Assembly (NCBI GenBank): GCA_959606905.1
Contig: CAUHML010000127.1
Location: 1 to 9,198, forward strand
Direction: 5' to 3'
DNA: 9,198 nucleotides
DNA from: an uncultured Bacteroides sp.
GTDB taxonomy: Bacteria > Bacteroidota > Bacteroidia > Bacteroidales > Bacteroidaceae
Under the pieces are notes generated by a model. It made no database searches. It was not told the DNA's origin and saw only the letters and a program-made list of their open reading frames with translations. A program made the position numbers and the translations under genes. Of the stretch, positions 5,933 to 9,198 are shown in pieces; the first letter of the stretch is position 1; the number at the start of each line of letters is the position of its first letter.

Positions 5933-8344
5933 TTATTTCTTTATAAGATTAGCAATAGAAGCAATCATCATACCCAAAGAACTGAAGGAAGTAGCATAAC
6001 CTAAAATATTAGCTATGTTCCCTTTCTTCTTAGCCTTACTAGGCACAATAATCTCACATCCCGGTTCAATCTGTTTCTTACCACTACCCTTAACCTTCGT
6101 CACCTGACCATTCATGTAAACAATGAACTTCTTACTCTTCCTTGCATTATCAGAATAGCCACCGGCCTGATTCAGGTAATAATCCACATCCTTTCCCTTC
6201 ATATAAGAAACCGTATTCGGAACCATGACAGCACCATTGATAGTCACAGTATTATTATTCTTTGGTATGAAGACCACATCACCTTCACGTAAGACAAGGT
6301 CGGCACTACCCTTAGGATTAGTCAAAGCCTTCTCCAGATCAATGCCTACCGTAAAGGTATCCTCAACACCAATACCCAAAGAGTCAATCATGGCTTCACC
6401 CAATTGCCTGCTCATCAGGCGAATCACATCACCCATACGTTTCTTCTCACCCGCACTTGCCACACGGGTCAATTTCGCACCACGGAGATAGGCAAGACTG
6501 GTAGGACCACCCGCTTTATTCACCAGATCGGAAAGACGTTCCTCACGGTTGGTCATGGCATAATTTCCTCCAAACAATATTTCACCATCAATGACTACAT
6601 TCTGTTGCGCCTGATAACCGGGACTGCGACGGACATAAACTTCGTCATAAGGCTGAAGGATAAAACCGGGCTGACCATCTATTACAAAACCATCCTTTAA
6701 AGAGAAGGTATACATCTGACCGATAGTATCATTATCCGCGGTACTACGGGGATTCTTGATTCGTCTCGACACATCAATGCGGACAGTAGAGGCGGCTTCT
6801 TTCAAGCCACCGGCCTGGATGATCAGATCCTCAAGTGTCATGTTATCAGCGTAGGGATAGGAATCAGGGTGCGCGACTTCACCGTGAACTGTGACATTGC
6901 CACGATCTTCCAGATCGTGAATGCTCGGAATGTAAAGGATGTCATTCTTCATCAGGGCGAGGTTCGGGGAAGTACCGTCCATGATAGACCTGATGTCTAT
7001 CTGAACAACTTCACTGGTCAGGTCCTCACGCTGGCGATAAAGGACGGCACGATTCAGGAAAGCGTCACCGGTCAGACCCTGGGCTTCATTGACAAGTTCG
7101 CGGATCGTGTTCAGTTTACCGCTGAGCTGGTAGATGCCGGGACGATAGACAGCGCCACGGATTTCCAGTTTGTTTGTGAAGCGGTTAAGGATGGCTTCGG
7201 CTGTTACAACGTCACCGTTACGCATTGTGTAGATGCTGTAGTCCATATCCTTGACTGTGTTGACTTCGTATTCCTCACCATTCTGACGGACAACACGTAA
7301 TGAACGGGTGTAGGCGTCAGCTTCAAAGCCGCCGGCATATTTGATTAAAGTGGCAAGGTTCTCGTCTTTCTTCATTTCGAAACGCATAGGACGTTTTACC
7401 TTGCCGCTGATCTTTACCAAGACATCGTAGGCGGGGACGATAACCACGTCACCTTCCTGAAGGCGGATGTCATCCTGTGTGTTGCCTTTCATGATAAATT
7501 CGTAAACATCGATGGTGGCGATATTCTTTCCGTTGCGTACCAACTGAACGTTTCGGAGGCTGCCGATATCACTCACGCCGCCTGCACGGTAAAGCGCATG
7601 GAAGACGGTAGAGAAGGAAGAAAGGGCGTAGGTACCCGGCTGCACGACCTCTCCCATCACATTGATCTGGATAGTACGGATATTACCTAAAGTCAGACGG
7701 ATGTCGGAAGTAGGGTCGGTAGTATTGTTCAGGCCGTTATAGATCTTATTCAGGGCGCCCTTCAGATAGTCGTTGGCGGCGGAGACTGTCATACCGCTAA
7801 GGTTGACAGGCCCGATCTTCTGAATATTGATGGTGCCTTCAGGAGAGATCTGCTGGCGGATCGTATTCTGGCTAGCACCCCAGATATCGATGATGACTTC
7901 ATCACCGGGACCCAGACGGTAATTGGCAGGAGTGGCAAGGTTGACACTAGGCTCGAACGTCAGGTTGCGGGTATTGAAGATGTTGCGCCCGAAAACCTGA
8001 TCCTCACGGGCCAAATCTTCCGTAGTCGGATGATCCTCCAGCATGTCGGAAGTATTCTCCTTAGTCTCTTCACGAAGGCGGGACTCGTTGATATCCGTAC
8101 CCGTGGATTGGGAGGTGTTTACATTGTTCTGCTGCTCATAGAGCTGCTTCACACGCATAGCCTGTTCCTTGGTCACACCTTTACGCGCAAGCTCGGAAGC
8201 AAGCTGTTTCTGTTCCTTGCCTTGCCGGATGCCGTCCTTTACATATTCCAGTACCTGTGAGTCACTCATGGACTGGGCCATAAGCGAGCCACTTCCCAGC
8301 ATAGAACAAAAAAGTAGAATGCTAAAAAGTCGTTGTATTTTCAT
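5933..8344 (-). CDS. wza: Wza-like capsule export protein with PES domain and six SLBB-type repeats
   Basis: This is an envelope-spanning export channel protein of 803 residues, about twice the size of E. coli Wza (about 380) but usual for Bacteroides. Residues 1-23 form a signal peptide (MKIQRLFSILLFC, ending SLMAQ). No lipobox is evident, so signal peptidase I cleavage near Ala23 is likely. A charged helical stretch follows (about 27-75), then a low-complexity linker. The polysaccharide export domain covers about 138-225, with YRLGPGDEVIIDIWG at 142-156. Six SLBB-type repeats follow, recognised by a G-x-V/I opening and AGG-like endings: VMGEVVQPGTY, ISGKVKRPMRF, IRGAVYRPGIY, VHGEVAHPDSY, IDGEILFGGNY and INGAVMVPNTV. 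A hydrophobic segment near the C-terminus may be a membrane anchor. I start at the ATG at 8344; a TTG at 8350 is in frame but less likely. It lies between upxZ and wzz with short gaps. Confidence 0.93.
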   Translation of the reverse strand: MKIQRLFSILLFCSMLGSGSLMAQSMSDSQVLEYVKDGIRQGKEQKQLASELARKGVTKEQAMRVKQLYEQQNNVNTSQSTGTDINESRLREETKENTSDMLEDHPTTEDLAREDQVFGRNIFNTRNLTFEPSVNLATPANYRLGPGDEVIIDIWGASQNTIRQQISPEGTINIQKIGPVNLSGMTVSAANDYLKGALNKIYNGLNNTTDPTSDIRLTLGNIRTIQINVMGEVVQPGTYALSSFSTVFHALYRAGGVSDIGSLRNVQLVRNGKNIATIDVYEFIMKGNTQDDIRLQEGDVVIVPAYDVLVKISGKVKRPMRFEMKKDENLATLIKYAGGFEADAYTRSLRVVRQNGEEYEVNTVKDMDYSIYTMRNGDVVTAEAILNRFTNKLEIRGAVYRPGIYQLSGKLNTIRELVNEAQGLTGDAFLNRAVLYRQREDLTSEVVQIDIRSIMDGTSPNLALMKNDILYIPSIHDLEDRGNVTVHGEVAHPDSYPYADNMTLEDLIIQAGGLKEAASTVRIDVSRRIKNPRSTADNDTIGQMYTFSLKDGFVIDGQPGFILQPYDEVYVRRSPGYQAQQNVVIDGEILFGGNYAMTNREERLSDLVNKAGGPTSLAYLRGAKLTRVASAGEKKRMGDVIRLMSRQLGEAMIDSLGIGVEDTFTVGIDLEKALTNPKGSADLVLREGDVVFIPKNNNTVTINGAVMVPNTVSYMKGKDVDYYLNQAGGYSDNARKSKKFIVYMNGQVTKVKGSGKKQIEPGCEIIVPSKAKKKGNIANILGYATSFSSLGMMIASIANLIKK

Positions 8345-8359
8345 TGACAAATAAAAAAG

Positions 8360-8728
8360 TTAGTTGGTTTCACACAGTTCCTGCATACCATGACAGACCG
8401 CAGACAACTGTTGTTTAAGAAGAGAAGGGGGAAGAACATCAAGGAGGGTCAGAGAACGCTGCAAGACAGACCGTTTTCTATCCTCGTCTTCCGGATTGGC
8501 GTACATCGACACATTATATCCCTGAAGGATGGCCAAACACAGGGTAGCATCCTGCTCCGGTGTCTTCCCCCGTTGTGAATATAAATCGTTTATCTGTTTG
8601 TGGATGGATCGTTGTAAGGCGGAAAGGTCATCCAGATACACGCAGCCTGCACTCCCCCCACCAGGAAGCAGCATGCGTACCAAATTTAATAAACCCTCTA
8701 TGTTTTCCTGTAAAATAACAGCATCCAT
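8360..8728 (-). CDS. upxZ: UpxZ family capsule transcription inhibitor
   Basis: This 122-residue cytoplasmic protein has no membrane segment and is mostly helical in character. It is placed immediately after upxY (10-bp gap) and before the export genes, which is the fixed position of upxZ in Bacteroides capsule loci. The pattern LQENIEGLLNLVRMLLPGG, then YLDDLSALQRSIHKQINDLY and LAILQGYNVSMYANPED, fits the family, whose usual length is about 120-160 residues. In Bacteroides fragilis, UpxZ proteins inhibit the UpxY antiterminators of other capsule loci, so that one locus is transcribed at a time; this known role is assigned here by family and position. The ATG at 8728 is preceded by a purine-rich GCGAGGG stretch. 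I saw no truncation. Confidence 0.88.
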   Translation of the reverse strand: MDAVILQENIEGLLNLVRMLLPGGGSAGCVYLDDLSALQRSIHKQINDLYSQRGKTPEQDATLCLAILQGYNVSMYANPEDEDRKRSVLQRSLTLLDVLPPSLLKQQLSAVCHGMQELCETN

Positions 8729-8738
8729 ATCCCTCGCC

Positions 8739-9198
8739 TTAAACAGCCGCCATAATAGGCTCTACATAACCGACAGGCATATCCACACAGGCACATCCCA
8801 GCATATTCAGGCGAACGGCGATCTTACTCTTGCCATCCACATGAACCAGTTCGCCAACAAGACCCGTCAGGGGGCCTTTAATCACGCGGACCTTTTCGCC
8901 ACGGGCCAAAGGGGCACTGTTCATGCTGATCGATTCTTCAGAATAATCAAGCATGAAACGGAAACGGGCCATCTGCTCGTCAGGAATTACGGCAGGACTA
9001 CTCTCGCCGCGCATCACCATGTAACGGCTCACAGTAGAAAAACTCAGGACTTCCATGCGTTCCCTAGGGTCAACGTGTACGAAGACCATCATAGGAAGCA
9101 AGACGGAGGTGACCAGCTTGCGACGGTCGCTCCATTGGTGGAATTCCTGTTGAACGGGAACGAAATTCTCGATACCCATCTTGTCCAGATGCTCGGAA
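8739..9198 (-). CDS. upxY: UpxY family transcription antiterminator (NusG-like), 5' end cut by window edge
   Basis: This is a locus-specific antitermination factor. In Bacteroides capsule operons UpxY acts on the 5' untranslated leader of its own operon and lets RNA polymerase continue into the structural genes. The frame is open to the right edge. The internal ATG at 9179 is not the true start, because SEHLDK just before it continues the NusG N-terminal domain; by family length (about 170-180 residues) some 20-30 residues are missing. LLPMMVFVHVD is the characteristic strand of the NGN domain. In the C-terminal half EKVRVIKGPLTGLVGELV is a KOW motif. The stop at 8739 is 10 bp before upxZ. 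The promoter and leader of this operon should lie right of 9198, so neither an invertible promoter nor the target leader can be judged here. Confidence 0.92.
   Translation of the reverse strand, partial: SEHLDKMGIENFVPVQQEFHQWSDRRKLVTSVLLPMMVFVHVDPRERMEVLSFSTVSRYMVMRGESSPAVIPDEQMARFRFMLDYSEESISMNSAPLARGEKVRVIKGPLTGLVGELVHVDGKSKIAVRLNMLGCACVDMPVGYVEPIMAAV

Noticed and set aside
6869..7300. Open frame of 143 codons on the plus strand
   Set aside because: It lies entirely antisense to the conserved PES/SLBB exporter gene, and its translation shows no recognisable domain. GC-rich coding DNA often gives such shadow frames.
8345..8350. TTG start two codons upstream of the exporter ATG
   Set aside because: The ATG at 8344 begins a normal signal peptide, so the TTG adds nothing.
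8739..9179. ATG at 9179 as the upxY start
   Set aside because: The frame continues upstream with residues that belong to the NusG-like domain, so the gene is cut by the window edge.

Overview
The window is the promoter-proximal half of a capsular/extracellular polysaccharide operon from a Bacteroidales bacterium, most likely Bacteroides, Phocaeicola or Parabacteroides. The evidence is the UpxY-UpxZ regulator pair, which is specific to these organisms, followed by an oversized multi-SLBB Wza-type exporter and a Wzz. No species-level marker is visible. All eight genes lie on the minus strand, so the operon reads from the right edge to the left. Gaps between genes are 1 to 86 bp, and no stretch over 300 bases lacks a gene. 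No tRNA, rRNA, insertion sequence, CRISPR array or convincing terminator was seen.

Right side (about 8360-9198): a 5'-truncated upxY (NusG-like antiterminator) and a complete upxZ. The operon promoter, its inverted repeats if it is invertible, and the untranslated leader on which UpxY would act lie beyond the right edge.

Centre (about 3169-8344): the export machinery. It comprises a periplasmic/outer-membrane Wza-like protein with six SLBB-type repeats, a Wzz-type inner-membrane chain-length regulator and a Wzx flippase. Together they indicate a Wzx/Wzy-dependent pathway. The polymerase, the initiating transferase and all glycosyltransferases are outside the window.

Left side (1-3167): three consecutive enzyme genes, none a glycosyltransferase. 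They are a PP-loop ATP pyrophosphatase-like protein with a QueC-like cysteine cluster, an extended SDR-type NAD(P)-dependent epimerase/dehydratase-like protein, and a thiamine-diphosphate enzyme of the MenD/acetolactate synthase type cut off by the left edge. They probably make or modify an unusual sugar or substituent of the repeat unit. This is the least explained part of the window.

Base composition changes strongly along the operon. It is GC-rich in the regulatory genes and the front of the exporter gene (36 of 60 bases are G or C at 7021-7080) and very AT-rich in the flippase and PP-loop genes (14 of 60 at 3241-3300). This fits a conserved head joined to a horizontally exchanged, serotype-specific tail.
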